Part shown: in pieces, positions 1-8,618 of the stretch
Position numbering within the stretch: position 1 is the first letter of the stretch
Layout of the letters: each line of letters starts with the position of its first letter
Source of the DNA: a virus
Reading direction: 5' to 3' (one strand)
DNA length: 25,984 nucleotides
Virus record (IMG/VR): IMGVR_UViG_3300042898_001863
Coordinates: 1-25,984 of that record
Notes under the pieces: generated by a model
The model's input: only the letters and a program-made list of their open reading frames with translations
Told to the model about the DNA's origin: nothing
The model's database searches: none
Translations under genes and position numbers: made by a program

Positions 1-1875
1 GTTGTGAATTTCCTTGTATATCTTTTCCAGATAATACCTTTCATCCACATCATAGTCTTCCCATGATTTCTTTTCAAATTTGCTCAGATCTTGTTGCATC
101 CATTTCCCGGCTTCAAGTTGTATTTCTCTACCGTCAATCTTGTTGATCTTCATGATCTTACAACCTCCAGAAGAGATGTAATACCTAATTGTTTTTTGTA
201 ATATTGATTTGTCTAGTGTTCTGTTTATGATGCATATTTGGTGGAACTCCCATTCACCCTTTATCTTTACACCAGCGCAATAGTCTAGTATGTTTTTGTT
301 TTCCATGATTGTTTTCTCAGGAGGGATATCATGTACAAAATAATTGAATACTGCTTTGGGTACAATTAGGTGAGACTTATTTTTGTGTAGAGCTAGATTC
401 TCAAATTCAAATCTACCCTTGCACTTATACTTACCTGCAGTGTTAACAGCAATATAGTTATTAACATCTGCTAGAATCAACTTGCTGTACTCATCATGCT
501 CTAACTGAAGATTGGTTATCTTCTCCCACTCAGCACAGATGTCCATGTATCTCTGTTTGTGTTCTTGTGGAATCATCATTTCCAAACCGTCAGTGTTTTG
601 CATAAGAGGAATACTACCTGGTATACCTTCTGCTAGCATTTCATATAACATCATCAGACTTAGCTGACCATTAATAGTAACGCGCATTGTAAACTCAGGA
701 TCATACAAGAAACTATTCTTGTCATTGCTTAAACCATAAGTTGAATTCAGTATAATCTTGTATACATAGTTCTTTGGATCTTTCTTTGGAATCTTCTTTC
801 TCTCTTCAAAGAACCACTCATACAAATTACAGAATTCTTTTTGTGGTAAATGCGCCGGAGACCAACCATTGCGTATTGCTAGATTTGGATAAAAACTAGT
901 TACGTCACTGGTCATTATAACCATCCCATCTCCGGACGCATATATACCACTTTCTTTTGCACCATGCACCCCACCTAAACCAAAGTCTGTCTTAACTCCT
1001 TTATACTCAATACTATACTTGAAACCACCTTTTGTGTTATTAGGATCTATGACAACCATTTTAAAATTGTCTAGAAGATCTTGGAAGACTTCAGTCTTAA
1101 ACTTTGTATATGGGAGTATAAGATCTTTTACAGTGATTGATGTTCTGTTTGTTCTTAATTGTCTTAAGTCATATCTTTTTATACCGGTCTTCTCACTCAA
1201 GAACATCATAAATAGTTCTTTGGATATTCTTGGTTCAGATGCACTATAAAGCTTTATACCATACTCAGCTGTTAGATTAGCTCTCAGGTTTATTTGCTCT
1301 TTGCTTAATTCCATAATACGCTTGGTGGACTTGACATCATTCTTACAGTAAGTTAATACTGTTTGTAATTGCTGCCAAGTTTTAATCTTGATACTATGGT
1401 GTATAGGCATCTCCTGTATGTTATCCCAATCCATGGAATACTGAATCCATTTCAGAGAAGAACGTTTAGCTGGATTGTCCCAATGGTTCAGCTTAAACAC
1501 ATCAACTTGATTAATCAATATGTTATACTCTGAGTACTCTTGGAACTCACCATCATTTTGTTTGTTTATTATCTCTTGTGCTTTTTCATAAATCTTAGTA
1601 GTCAGCTCATCTGCAGAGAGTTCTTTTAGTTCATTCTTGTTTTTGAGTATGAACATTGTAATCTGCGCATCAAATGCTATTCCGTTGAAAGACACATGCC
1701 ATTCTTTTAATGTCACATTCTCTTCAAGGAATTCTACAAAGTCTATAAAATCATTTTGTAATTGATGCACTATAAACACTTTAGTTGTGTCTTCTTTATA
1801 ATGCTCAAACACGGCTATGAAACAGTTGCTTAAAGTCTCATAGTCCATAACCCAATGGGTCTTTTGTCTTGTCAT
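1..1875 (-). CDS. Family B DNA polymerase with 3'-5' exonuclease (C-terminus off the left edge)
   Basis: This is the replicative DNA polymerase. I translated it from the minus strand; 625 residues lie in the window and the frame is still open at base 1. The N-terminal exonuclease carries Exo I (D11-Y-E13), Exo II (N64 with F68-D69) and Exo III (Y176 to D180, YCKND). The polymerase domain has motif A (D324, DVTSFYP), motif B (K373 to NSTYG at 377-381) and motif C (QNTDG, D429). Motif C reads NTD where most family B enzymes have DTD. The ATG at 1875 is the first in frame, and Exo I at residue 11 leaves no room for a later start. It follows a terminator-like hairpin, so it may have its own promoter, but I could not define one. 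The family call is very secure; the sub-family is not determined. Confidence 0.95.
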   Translation of the reverse strand, partial: MTRQKTHWVMDYETLSNCFIAVFEHYKEDTTKVFIVHQLQNDFIDFVEFLEENVTLKEWHVSFNGIAFDAQITMFILKNKNELKELSADELTTKIYEKAQEIINKQNDGEFQEYSEYNILINQVDVFKLNHWDNPAKRSSLKWIQYSMDWDNIQEMPIHHSIKIKTWQQLQTVLTYCKNDVKSTKRIMELSKEQINLRANLTAEYGIKLYSASEPRISKELFMMFLSEKTGIKRYDLRQLRTNRTSITVKDLILPYTKFKTEVFQDLLDNFKMVVIDPNNTKGGFKYSIEYKGVKTDFGLGGVHGAKESGIYASGDGMVIMTSDVTSFYPNLAIRNGWSPAHLPQKEFCNLYEWFFEERKKIPKKDPKNYVYKIILNSTYGLSNDKNSFLYDPEFTMRVTINGQLSLMMLYEMLAEGIPGSIPLMQNTDGLEMMIPQEHKQRYMDICAEWEKITNLQLEHDEYSKLILADVNNYIAVNTAGKYKCKGRFEFENLALHKNKSHLIVPKAVFNYFVHDIPPEKTIMENKNILDYCAGVKIKGEWEFHQICIINRTLDKSILQKTIRYYISSGGCKIMKINKIDGREIQLEAGKWMQQDLSKFEKKSWEDYDVDERYYLEKIYKEIHN

Positions 1876-1914
1876 ATTCTTTTGTTCAGTTAAGCTGTCC
1901 CCCCGTGTTAGATG

Positions 1915-1937
1915 CAAAAGGGAGCGCATGGCTCCCT
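1915..1937 (-). terminator. Terminator-like hairpin upstream of the DNA polymerase
   Basis: A perfect 7-bp stem (AGGGAGC/GCTCCCT, 1919-1925 with 1931-1937) encloses a 5-base loop. Read on the minus strand it is followed by TTTTG, a short U-tract. It lies in the 88-bp gap after the 139-residue gene and before the polymerase start, so it may end or attenuate the upstream minus-strand transcript. The U-tract is weak, so an RNA-processing or pausing structure is also possible. Confidence 0.5.
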
Positions 1938-1963
1938 CTTACATAGATTATGTGTTTTTATCT

Positions 1964-2383
1964 TTAGTCATTAATCAACTGAATCTTTGGTGGTTCAGGT
2001 GTGATGATACCGCTATCATTCACAAACTTCTTCCAGTCAAAGCTACTTGCGTTAACCGCATGCATATTGATCAATGATTCCATGTCTTCTTTTTCTGTAA
2101 TGTAGTGCTCTGTAAATGTCTCTATCTGTATTCTTGCTTCTTTGTATGTTTTACCGTTTGGTCTTGGAGTCTTGGTTTTAACCGGATCTCCGTTTTCATC
2201 TAGACGAGGCACAGCGTGCATGCTATCTTTGATTGTTGTTGTTATGACTACTAAGATTTTTGAATCTGAGTCATATAAAAATTCTGTATAAGGACACTCC
2301 TTGTGAACGGGAATTGCCTTAAACGCTTTCTTGCCATTCCATGGGGAATTAACAAGCATCATTGTTGGTGTAATTGCTGACAT
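1964..2383 (-). CDS. Hypothetical phage protein, 139 aa
   Basis: I do not recognise the family with certainty. The protein is soluble, with a beta-rich first half and a helical acidic second half; no transmembrane segment or metal-binding cluster is visible. The ATG at 2383 is preceded by an A-rich tract (TAAAAAATCAAATAAC) and no Shine-Dalgarno sequence. It is the last gene before the hairpin at 1915-1937 and lies between the PD-(D/E)XK nuclease block and the DNA polymerase. A replication-accessory role is suggested by position only. Confidence 0.8.
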   Translation of the reverse strand: MSAITPTMMLVNSPWNGKKAFKAIPVHKECPYTEFLYDSDSKILVVITTTIKDSMHAVPRLDENGDPVKTKTPRPNGKTYKEARIQIETFTEHYITEKEDMESLINMHAVNASSFDWKKFVNDSGIITPEPPKIQLIND

Positions 2384-2412
2384 GTTATTTGATTTTTTAG
2401 AGTACTAATATA

Positions 2413-2976
2413 CTAACTTTTTTTTGTAAGTTCCAAATTTAAAACTGAAATATTCAGTGTTTCCTGAGTGAGGTCAGGTTTGGAACAGAGCTCACCAACT
2501 TCTCTTAAAATCTTTTCTTCTACTCCCATCATTTCTGAATACATCTTGAAGTACCTTTCTGGATAAAGAAAAGATTCCACATAAGGAAGATTAGGATTGT
2601 TGTATCCAATATATTGCCTGATCTTTGCTTTAAAGTCATTGCTTATTTTTGAATACCTGCCGGTTGTTACATAATGCCAGTCTTCTAGTAGATCACTAAA
2701 GTCAAAAACATATACACCTTTCTTCTCTTCTACCTGTTTAAAGTCATGGTACAGTTTGTTCCCAAGTAGTTTTACTTTCTCAAACTGTTTGAAGAAATCA
2801 TCATCTCTTAAATGATACAGACAAATAAACTTTGCATCATCTACAGCATAATGATTTGCCCAGGACATGTAGGTTTCAATAGGAGTAACGCTTACTCCTC
2901 TTTTAATATCCAGAGCCGGGTAGAGAAACACCCGGCTTTTCTGAAAGTAGTCTTTGTACAGTGACGTGATTACCAT
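2413..2976 (-). CDS. Hypothetical phage protein, 187 aa
   Basis: No family is recognised. The sequence is aromatic-rich (many Tyr and Phe), soluble, and has no P-loop or nuclease motif that I can see. It starts 9 bp after the end of the PD-(D/E)XK nuclease gene and ends with TAG 29 bp before the next start, so it is almost certainly in the same transcript as the nuclease. The role is unknown. Confidence 0.8.
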   Translation of the reverse strand: MVITSLYKDYFQKSRVFLYPALDIKRGVSVTPIETYMSWANHYAVDDAKFICLYHLRDDDFFKQFEKVKLLGNKLYHDFKQVEEKKGVYVFDFSDLLEDWHYVTTGRYSKISNDFKAKIRQYIGYNNPNLPYVESFLYPERYFKMYSEMMGVEEKILREVGELCSKPDLTQETLNISVLNLELTKKS

Positions 2977-2985
2977 ATTGTTATT

Positions 2986-3999
2986 TTATAAAGTTACTAA
3001 ACGTCTGGCAAATTCATACGGTGAGCTGTAATTCTTGTTGTTGTAATACCACATAGCATGTTCAAGTTTTACATGTAACTCAACGCACCAATTTATCATT
3101 GTACTCATGGAAACAGGGAATGCATAAACTTGATTGTACTTGTCAATTACAATAAAGTGAAACTGCACTGTGTATCCTTTAGAGATTAAGTCTTTGAAAT
3201 TATCTTGTACAAGTGTCCAGTATATGGCAGCTTGCACCCAATAATTATAAAACTCAATTGTCTCTTTGAAGTCACTCAGGGTTTTGCCTGATGTCTTAAG
3301 ATCATTTATCGTAATATTACGATTATCATGATCAATGTGAATGTTGTCAATTATACCATGAAGATCACAAAACCTTGTGCTACAACGGAACTCTTTTTCA
3401 TTGTGAATCTCAACATTATTGAAATCATTTGCATGCAGACCTAGTAAGTAGCTTACATGCACGTTGCTTCTTAGTATATCAACAGCTTCAGTGCAACGCT
3501 TGAGAGTCTCATCATCTAGAAGAGTCTTGTTACCTTTGCTCTTCAAGAACTCAAAATAAGTTGTTGTTTCTTCTGTAATTATTTTTGCAAATCTTTGAGC
3601 ATCTGTCTTGAGTGCCTGATGTAAGTTGATCTCTTTGAGTATATCTAAAATATCTTTTCCAAAATCATCTAGAGTACCTATTGTTCCAAAAGAACTAAGG
3701 ATGTGCTCTTTGTGTTTTTCAAATACTTTATCTATAACTAGTCTTGAGTTGCCCGTTGGTAAGTTTGACGGTAACATCATAAATTGTTCATCAAATGAGC
3801 CATTGTCTAGTAGAAGACAATGAATCACTTTGCCATCTACGAGATAGCTTTCTATTTTTTCCTCTCTCTTCTGTAACACATAATGGTTGTAATACAGTTG
3901 AGGAGAATACATCATCTTACTCAAGCCTGAATAGCTGAGGCTAAGGGGCTTTGAGTAAAACTCTTTTTCTAAATCTTGTATTGTTTTTTCTTCTGTCAT
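2986..3999 (-). CDS. PD-(D/E)XK exonuclease of the RecE/Cas4/AddB-like type
   Basis: A 337-residue nuclease predicted to resect DNA ends for recombination or packaging-associated repair. The N-terminus (LSYSGLSKMMYSPQLYY, 20-37) matches the opening helix of RecE-like and DUF3799-type phage exonucleases. A GKVIHCLLLD block (56-65) corresponds to their G-x-x-x-H segment. The catalytic core is visible as GIID (D218), NDLKT (D233 and K235, the D-x-K pair) and the downstream QAAIY motif (Q256 to Y260). I see no iron-sulfur cysteine set, so it is closer to RecE-like enzymes than to classical Cas4. It starts one base before the stop codon of the 366-residue gene. With the Sak4-like ATPase and SSB elsewhere in this arm it makes a plausible exonuclease/annealing system. 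Confidence 0.85.
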   Translation of the reverse strand: MTEEKTIQDLEKEFYSKPLSLSYSGLSKMMYSPQLYYNHYVLQKREEKIESYLVDGKVIHCLLLDNGSFDEQFMMLPSNLPTGNSRLVIDKVFEKHKEHILSSFGTIGTLDDFGKDILDILKEINLHQALKTDAQRFAKIITEETTTYFEFLKSKGNKTLLDDETLKRCTEAVDILRSNVHVSYLLGLHANDFNNVEIHNEKEFRCSTRFCDLHGIIDNIHIDHDNRNITINDLKTSGKTLSDFKETIEFYNYWVQAAIYWTLVQDNFKDLISKGYTVQFHFIVIDKYNQVYAFPVSMSTMINWCVELHVKLEHAMWYYNNKNYSSPYEFARRLVTL

Positions 4000-5100
4000 T
4001 TATAAGTGCGGGTTAATTTCTTCTGTGTTAAACTCTTCAATACAAGTGTCAGTATACAGATCTAAAATGTTTTCTTCTAGACCTTTTAATACTACATCAG
4101 TTAAACCAATCTCTTTAATTTTAATGTAATCTGTGTTAATATTCCTCTCTACTTCTTCCTTTAGAATAGGCATCATTACATTAAGATTATGAGCATTGAG
4201 TAACTTGCGTTGTAGCAAACACTCTACAATATCATCATTGTAAAAACTTCTGAGATTCTTGATGCTGAAAAATTGGATGAGAGCTTTGAAATTTACATGA
4301 CTTCTATTTGGACTTTCCCAAATCTTGTAACCGTGCTTAGAAATCAAGAGCAACAAATATACAGAAGATTTTTCAAAATCACAATTTGCCATCATCTCAA
4401 CTGCTAATTTTGTATTGTCTTTGTCTTTGCTTTGAAACAATCTTTGTATGCTTACGTACTGTTCATGATCCATTACAGCACCAGTATTGAGCTTCTTGAG
4501 AATCTCATCTTGAGGATAAAGATCAGTGTCTTCACAAGCTTGTAAAAACTTTTCAACATTCTCATCACCCCCAAAGAAATACTGATGATCATACTCACCT
4601 TTAAAGTCTACACCTGTATACCTTTTCAATTGAGTTTGAATCTCAAATTTAAAGTAGACCTTATCAGCTGTCATACTCTCAACATCTTTTACAAATTCAT
4701 TTATATTAGGTACATGTGTTAAGTACTTTTTAAAATAATTTAAAGCTTGGTTTTTTTCATTATTTCTTAGCCATTCAGCTACAAAGAAACTCTTGTAAGA
4801 CTTAGGACCAATGATTTTCAAAGTTGCCTTATCAGGAAACTTTACTATTGAAACATTCTGAGTTTCACAGAACTGTTTTATTTTAAATCTTGGTATGTCA
4901 CAATCTGGATAAATGTATATTTTATCTCCAGATTTTGGTGTATACTTTTTGTCTACAACCTTCTCCATAAGAGAATTCACAAACTTATCAACAGTCTCTT
5001 TTGGATTTTCAATTATATACTCAACATGATACTTGAATGACTCACCATGATTTGTGGGAGCCGCATCAATGTATATGGCCCTTTTAAGTTTATCTCTCAT
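4000..5100 (-). CDS. Hypothetical protein downstream of the MoxR-VWA pair, 366 aa
   Basis: No family is recognised. It looks like a soluble, two-part protein: an alpha/beta N-terminal third with a Y-I-Y-P-D-C-D strand-turn near residue 66, then a long helical region. A possible toprim-like or Rossmann-like N-terminus cannot be supported by a clear motif. It overlaps the 161-residue gene by four bases and ends immediately before the PD-(D/E)XK nuclease. It sits on the same tightly coupled run as the MoxR ATPase and VWA protein, so it is a candidate client or partner of that system (inference from position only). Confidence 0.8.
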   Translation of the reverse strand: MRDKLKRAIYIDAAPTNHGESFKYHVEYIIENPKETVDKFVNSLMEKVVDKKYTPKSGDKIYIYPDCDIPRFKIKQFCETQNVSIVKFPDKATLKIIGPKSYKSFFVAEWLRNNEKNQALNYFKKYLTHVPNINEFVKDVESMTADKVYFKFEIQTQLKRYTGVDFKGEYDHQYFFGGDENVEKFLQACEDTDLYPQDEILKKLNTGAVMDHEQYVSIQRLFQSKDKDNTKLAVEMMANCDFEKSSVYLLLLISKHGYKIWESPNRSHVNFKALIQFFSIKNLRSFYNDDIVECLLQRKLLNAHNLNVMMPILKEEVERNINTDYIKIKEIGLTDVVLKGLEENILDLYTDTCIEEFNTEEINPHL

Positions 5101-5582
5101 AGTTTTATTCTTGGATTTTCTGGATTGTACTTTTCATACTCCTCTTTTAGCTTGAATTCAAACTCAAACATTTTTGTAGAATCCATGCCTCTCATCTTGT
5201 ATTTAAGCTCATAAACAAGATCTTCTACAATGTATGAATAGATTTCTGGTGTCATCCATTCTTTTTTTACTAACCATGCAGTAAAGTTGCCTACTGTTTG
5301 ATTTGAAATAGTAAAAAGATTAGAGTCATCTCTGAATTTTCTACTAGCTTTTGTTCTAAGATTAACCATGTTGTTAATTATCCAACTTTCTTTGCTTATT
5401 TTCCAAATCCAGTAAATGGATTTTTCTACATCAAGCTGATTCAGTATCAGTTGTGCCATTGTATGATCACTTTTATCACTGCTTTTCAGCATGTTTATAA
5501 GTGTAGTTGTTGTGTCTTTGTTAAGAACTTTGGGATCAGCTACTGCTGACCCCGTGTTCATTGTTGTTTCTAATACTTCCAT
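5097..5582 (-). CDS. Hypothetical protein next to the MoxR ATPase, 161 aa
   Basis: A mostly helical, charged, soluble protein with no recognised domain. It starts one base after the MoxR ATPase gene ends and overlaps the next gene by four bases (ATGA-type junction), indicating co-translation. It has many Trp residues for its length, in the middle section. Position suggests an accessory subunit or substrate of the AAA+/VWA machine. Function unknown. Confidence 0.78.
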   Translation of the reverse strand: MEVLETTMNTGSAVADPKVLNKDTTTTLINMLKSSDKSDHTMAQLILNQLDVEKSIYWIWKISKESWIINNMVNLRTKASRKFRDDSNLFTISNQTVGNFTAWLVKKEWMTPEIYSYIVEDLVYELKYKMRGMDSTKMFEFEFKLKEEYEKYNPENPRIKL

Positions 5583-5583
5583 G

Positions 5584-6996
5584 TTATAGTTTCATTGCCA
5601 TTTTCATAACCTCAGGATCTGCTAGAAGCTTTTGGAACTTGGCTTTGTTGCCGTTCAAAATCTTCTTAACCATTACATACTTGAGGTCATCTGTTAAAGT
5701 GTTGTCAACTGCCAGCTTAATAAGTCTGTCAATTTGCTTTTGATAAACTGTGTTGTTTTCAGAATAGTTTATAGTGAAGTTAATTAAACGTGTTGTTAAT
5801 ACGCTTGCAATATCAGCACGATATTGAGAGCCTACACCAATACAGTTACGTAACTCACCAATAATATAATCTGTGTTATCATGTAACAAGATGTCTTTAG
5901 GACTTACTAACTTGTCAAGTTTATTGTTGATAAACGTTGTAAATATAGTAGTGAACTCTGCTCCTACAGAACCCTCACCAATCATTTGAATCAAAGGTAA
6001 GTTTGCAGAAAAGTCTGGTATAGAACTAATACAGTTGAAGAAAGTAGTAATACTTCTAGCATTCACACGAGCACTTACTAGTTCCTCATGCATCAATAAG
6101 AAGTTAATACAACGACCATCAATACCTTGTTTCTCTGCCCAACGAGCCCATACATCTTTGTCAAACTTTAAGTTTATGCTTACAAAACGAGTTCTTTGTG
6201 CTGTGTCAATAGAGTTTACTAAATACTCACCATTGTCTGGATTAGCTGTCAAGATAATGTGCCAGTCTTTTGGTAACTTCCAAGAGATATATTCTTGTCT
6301 GTCTACCAATTCCATCACAGCTTGGATGAATCTGATGTCAGCACGATTCCAGTCATCTAAGATTAAGAAACCACCGCCTTGCTTATCTGCAATCCATGAC
6401 GGAGGACAATAAGCCATCTGTTTGTTTCCGGTAAAGTTATAACCGCGCTTGATATATTCTTGAACGGCGTTCTCATCTACCCAAAGACATTCTGCTTGGT
6501 CGCTCTCTGCTGAAACTTCCTTCTCAACTTGTATTATTTCCTCAACCATTTCTTCAACTTCTACTTCTACTTGAGTTGGTACAACTACTGTTCTCATTAC
6601 AGGATTGCCATCAGCACCCATAACTTGTTTTTGTATTTGCTTGTTTTGAGTAACCATCTTCTTTACCATGGTTGGTACCATTCTTGTTTCTTCTACGGTT
6701 ATTGTTTTCATAGAAGAAGAAGTTGCATCCTTGCATAATTGGAACTGTCTGATTGGAAAACCAACCAAGTCACCTAGCTCCTCGATCTGAGCCAAATTTA
6801 ATTTTACTACACTTAGACTAGTCTCATTTGCTAATTGCAAAACAGAACTAGTCTTACCAATACCTGACTCACCTACGATCTCTACAGCTACCGGAGACTT
6901 ACCACCTTCTTGCAGATAGCGATTGTTGTTTACAATATGAGTTAAGAAGTCTTTTGCTTCATCAATGTTTAAGTTTACTTGTGCGTTTGTTGACAT
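5584..6996 (-). CDS. MoxR-family AAA+ ATPase
   Basis: A 470-residue AAA+ ATPase of the MoxR type, which normally works with a VWA-domain partner to remodel or activate a target complex. Visible motifs are Walker A GESGIGKTS (42-50), Walker B LILDDWNRAD (211-220, where the family usually reads DEINRA), sensor 1 TANP (250-253) and arginines at 268 and 270 (AQRTR) in the arginine-finger area. Between the first strands and Walker B there is a long, low-complexity insertion (about 98-168) rich in Val, Glu, Met and Lys, likely helical. The gene is one base from the VWA gene, the classic MoxR-VWA arrangement. The start at 6996 is preceded by an A/T-rich, SD-less leader. The family call is secure; the phage role is unknown. 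Confidence 0.88.
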   Translation of the reverse strand: MSTNAQVNLNIDEAKDFLTHIVNNNRYLQEGGKSPVAVEIVGESGIGKTSSVLQLANETSLSVVKLNLAQIEELGDLVGFPIRQFQLCKDATSSSMKTITVEETRMVPTMVKKMVTQNKQIQKQVMGADGNPVMRTVVVPTQVEVEVEEMVEEIIQVEKEVSAESDQAECLWVDENAVQEYIKRGYNFTGNKQMAYCPPSWIADKQGGGFLILDDWNRADIRFIQAVMELVDRQEYISWKLPKDWHIILTANPDNGEYLVNSIDTAQRTRFVSINLKFDKDVWARWAEKQGIDGRCINFLLMHEELVSARVNARSITTFFNCISSIPDFSANLPLIQMIGEGSVGAEFTTIFTTFINNKLDKLVSPKDILLHDNTDYIIGELRNCIGVGSQYRADIASVLTTRLINFTINYSENNTVYQKQIDRLIKLAVDNTLTDDLKYVMVKKILNGNKAKFQKLLADPEVMKMAMKL

Positions 6997-6997
6997 T

Positions 6998-8203
6998 TTA
7001 ATTAAGTTTAATTTGTGGACCTACTAATTTTGGGTTTAACTGGGACTGACTACTGAGTACCCAAAGCATTCTGCCCTTTGCAGGTGTAGGAGCATATGCT
7101 TCACCGTCTGTAAAATAAATCAGACAGGTATATTTGTGAATGTTTTCATTGAAATAATCTATAACCGGTTGGAAACTAGTACCACCTCTACCATGAACTT
7201 TAAAATCAGCTCTATGATTAAAGGGTCCTATGTGGTGTATAGCTGTATCAGCTTGTACTACTGTAATATCTGTGCCGGTTTTGTGTATGTGATGTAATTC
7301 ATTTACACATTCTTTAAGTTCATTGGTACTTACGGACCCTGAAGTATCAATAGCAAACAAGATGTGACGTCTAGGCTTGATCTTCAAACCTGGATTTTCT
7401 TCATATCTCTTGTTATACTTTCTTCTGGTCTTCTTAGTATAGATTTTAGTAGAGCCACCGGAAAATCTTCTAAGATAACTACGCCAGTCAAACTTAGGTG
7501 CTTCAACTGTGTTTATTCTTTGTAAGATTTCAGCAAACTCACCTGGTACACTACCACTAGATTTTTGTACTTGATCAGCAACTTCTTTTAGTATGTGCTC
7601 TGTTTGCTTTTTGATTAGTTTTTGTGTTGCTTCAGGTAGATCTTGAAAGTCTTTCCACGTACCATGATCTGGTACATTAGCTTGTTGATCTTGACCTTTT
7701 ACATTTACAACTACTGTGCATTGACCATTAGCAGAAGCCTCTAGCATTTTATCTAGATTAGGACATGTCCCTGGATTTTGCTTAGCTTTCATCAACTTGT
7801 CATAATAGTACTGAGTACCCTTCCTAGGTTCTAAGTTTAGTTCAGGAAATTTGTCTAGAGTCATACCTCCATCAGGAAGATCATTAGCATCAATGTATTG
7901 ATTGATTTCCAAATCCATTCCTATGTTTGCTATCTCATGCTCAGTCAGATGTTTAAAGTCTGTCAGATGAAAAAAGCCTATGTGCAACAACTCATGCTTG
8001 AGTAAACCTCTTTGGTGATTGCGTTTTAGTTTACTCCAAAAGTCATCATTGAGATCAAGTTGATAGTTGATACCATTTAAAGAAACTGCTGCAGTTGAAA
8101 CTTTTGTGCTCCATCTTTTATTCAGCATTATCAGAAACATCCCGTAGAATGGTTCCCTCAGGATCAAGTCCTTGACTACCCCCGCTAATTGTTCTTGCTT
8201 CAT
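6998..8203 (-). CDS. VWA-domain putative metallopeptidase (DUF2201 type)
   Basis: A 401-residue partner of the MoxR ATPase. The N-terminal half resembles the putative metallopeptidase domain DUF2201_N, with a zinc-site helix KHELLHIGFFH (H70-E71-x-x-H74). The C-terminal half is a VWA-like fold with a complete MIDAS: D286-T-S288-G-S290 in the first loop, T342 in GRGGTSF, and D366 in YFTDGE. The middle section (about 150-240) is Gln-rich and may be a linker. The family often ends in a MoxR partner gene, as here. The chosen start (8203) puts the family's conserved REPFYGMFL segment near residue 16-24 and causes an 86-base overlap with the upstream gene. Whether it cleaves proteins is unproven for this family; activity is inferred from the HExxH motif. 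Confidence 0.87.
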   Translation of the reverse strand: MKQEQLAGVVKDLILREPFYGMFLIMLNKRWSTKVSTAAVSLNGINYQLDLNDDFWSKLKRNHQRGLLKHELLHIGFFHLTDFKHLTEHEIANIGMDLEINQYIDANDLPDGGMTLDKFPELNLEPRKGTQYYYDKLMKAKQNPGTCPNLDKMLEASANGQCTVVVNVKGQDQQANVPDHGTWKDFQDLPEATQKLIKKQTEHILKEVADQVQKSSGSVPGEFAEILQRINTVEAPKFDWRSYLRRFSGGSTKIYTKKTRRKYNKRYEENPGLKIKPRRHILFAIDTSGSVSTNELKECVNELHHIHKTGTDITVVQADTAIHHIGPFNHRADFKVHGRGGTSFQPVIDYFNENIHKYTCLIYFTDGEAYAPTPAKGRMLWVLSSQSQLNPKLVGPQIKLN

Positions 8204-8618
8204 CTTTGTTTGTTTTAATTGTTATTATCAGCTCATCTATTACAATGTCTGTACTAGAAAGCTTCTCATTTAATTGTAATTTAAGATACACTGAGTATGC
8301 ATCAAAGAAGAGTTTTAAATCTTCTACATCTTTTGTATACTCAAGTGCTTTACTTAAAAGCTTTTTGTATGTGATTGGTGGGCTCATTATATCAAAGCCT
8401 ATTGTTCTTAATAACTTTGTTGTCTCTGGTGCGTGAACTTTCCATAACTCTGCGCGCACATTACATTCCAAGAAGAGAAGACCAATGTACATAATGTTTG
8501 ATCCAAACTCGCTTTGCTCTACGCAAGTCAGGCCCATTACTATACTTTCTTCATCTGGAGAATCTAACATGGCTTTTACATTTACATACGTGTTTCTGCT
8601 TAATGTTATTTTTTTCAT
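8118..8618 (-). CDS. Hypothetical protein overlapping the VWA gene, 166 aa
   Basis: A soluble alpha-helical protein with no recognised domain. Its helical pattern (short leucine-rich helices, residues 20-130) is HEAT-like at best. The last 28 codons overlap the start of the VWA gene in another frame. It lies between the DUF6915 gene (stop and start directly adjacent) and the VWA gene, so it belongs to the same cassette. The C-terminal tail (Gly/Ser/Asp-rich) is probably disordered and may be shaped by the overlap rather than by function. Confidence 0.75.
   Translation of the reverse strand: MKKITLSRNTYVNVKAMLDSPDEESIVMGLTCVEQSEFGSNIMYIGLLFLECNVRAELWKVHAPETTKLLRTIGFDIMSPPITYKKLLSKALEYTKDVEDLKLFFDAYSVYLKLQLNEKLSSTDIVIDELIITIKTNKDEARTISGGSQGLDPEGTILRDVSDNAE

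Noticed and set aside
4354-4361. TATATTTG match on the minus strand inside the 366-residue gene
   Set aside because: It is inside a coding sequence with no gene start nearby; in an AT-rich genome this 8-mer is expected by chance. A similar one at 10613-10620 was rejected for the same reason.
6035-6412. A 125-residue open frame on the plus strand inside the MoxR gene
   Set aside because: It is antisense to the conserved AAA+ core, which is protein-coding on the minus strand with all motifs intact. No recognisable domain or start signal supports it.
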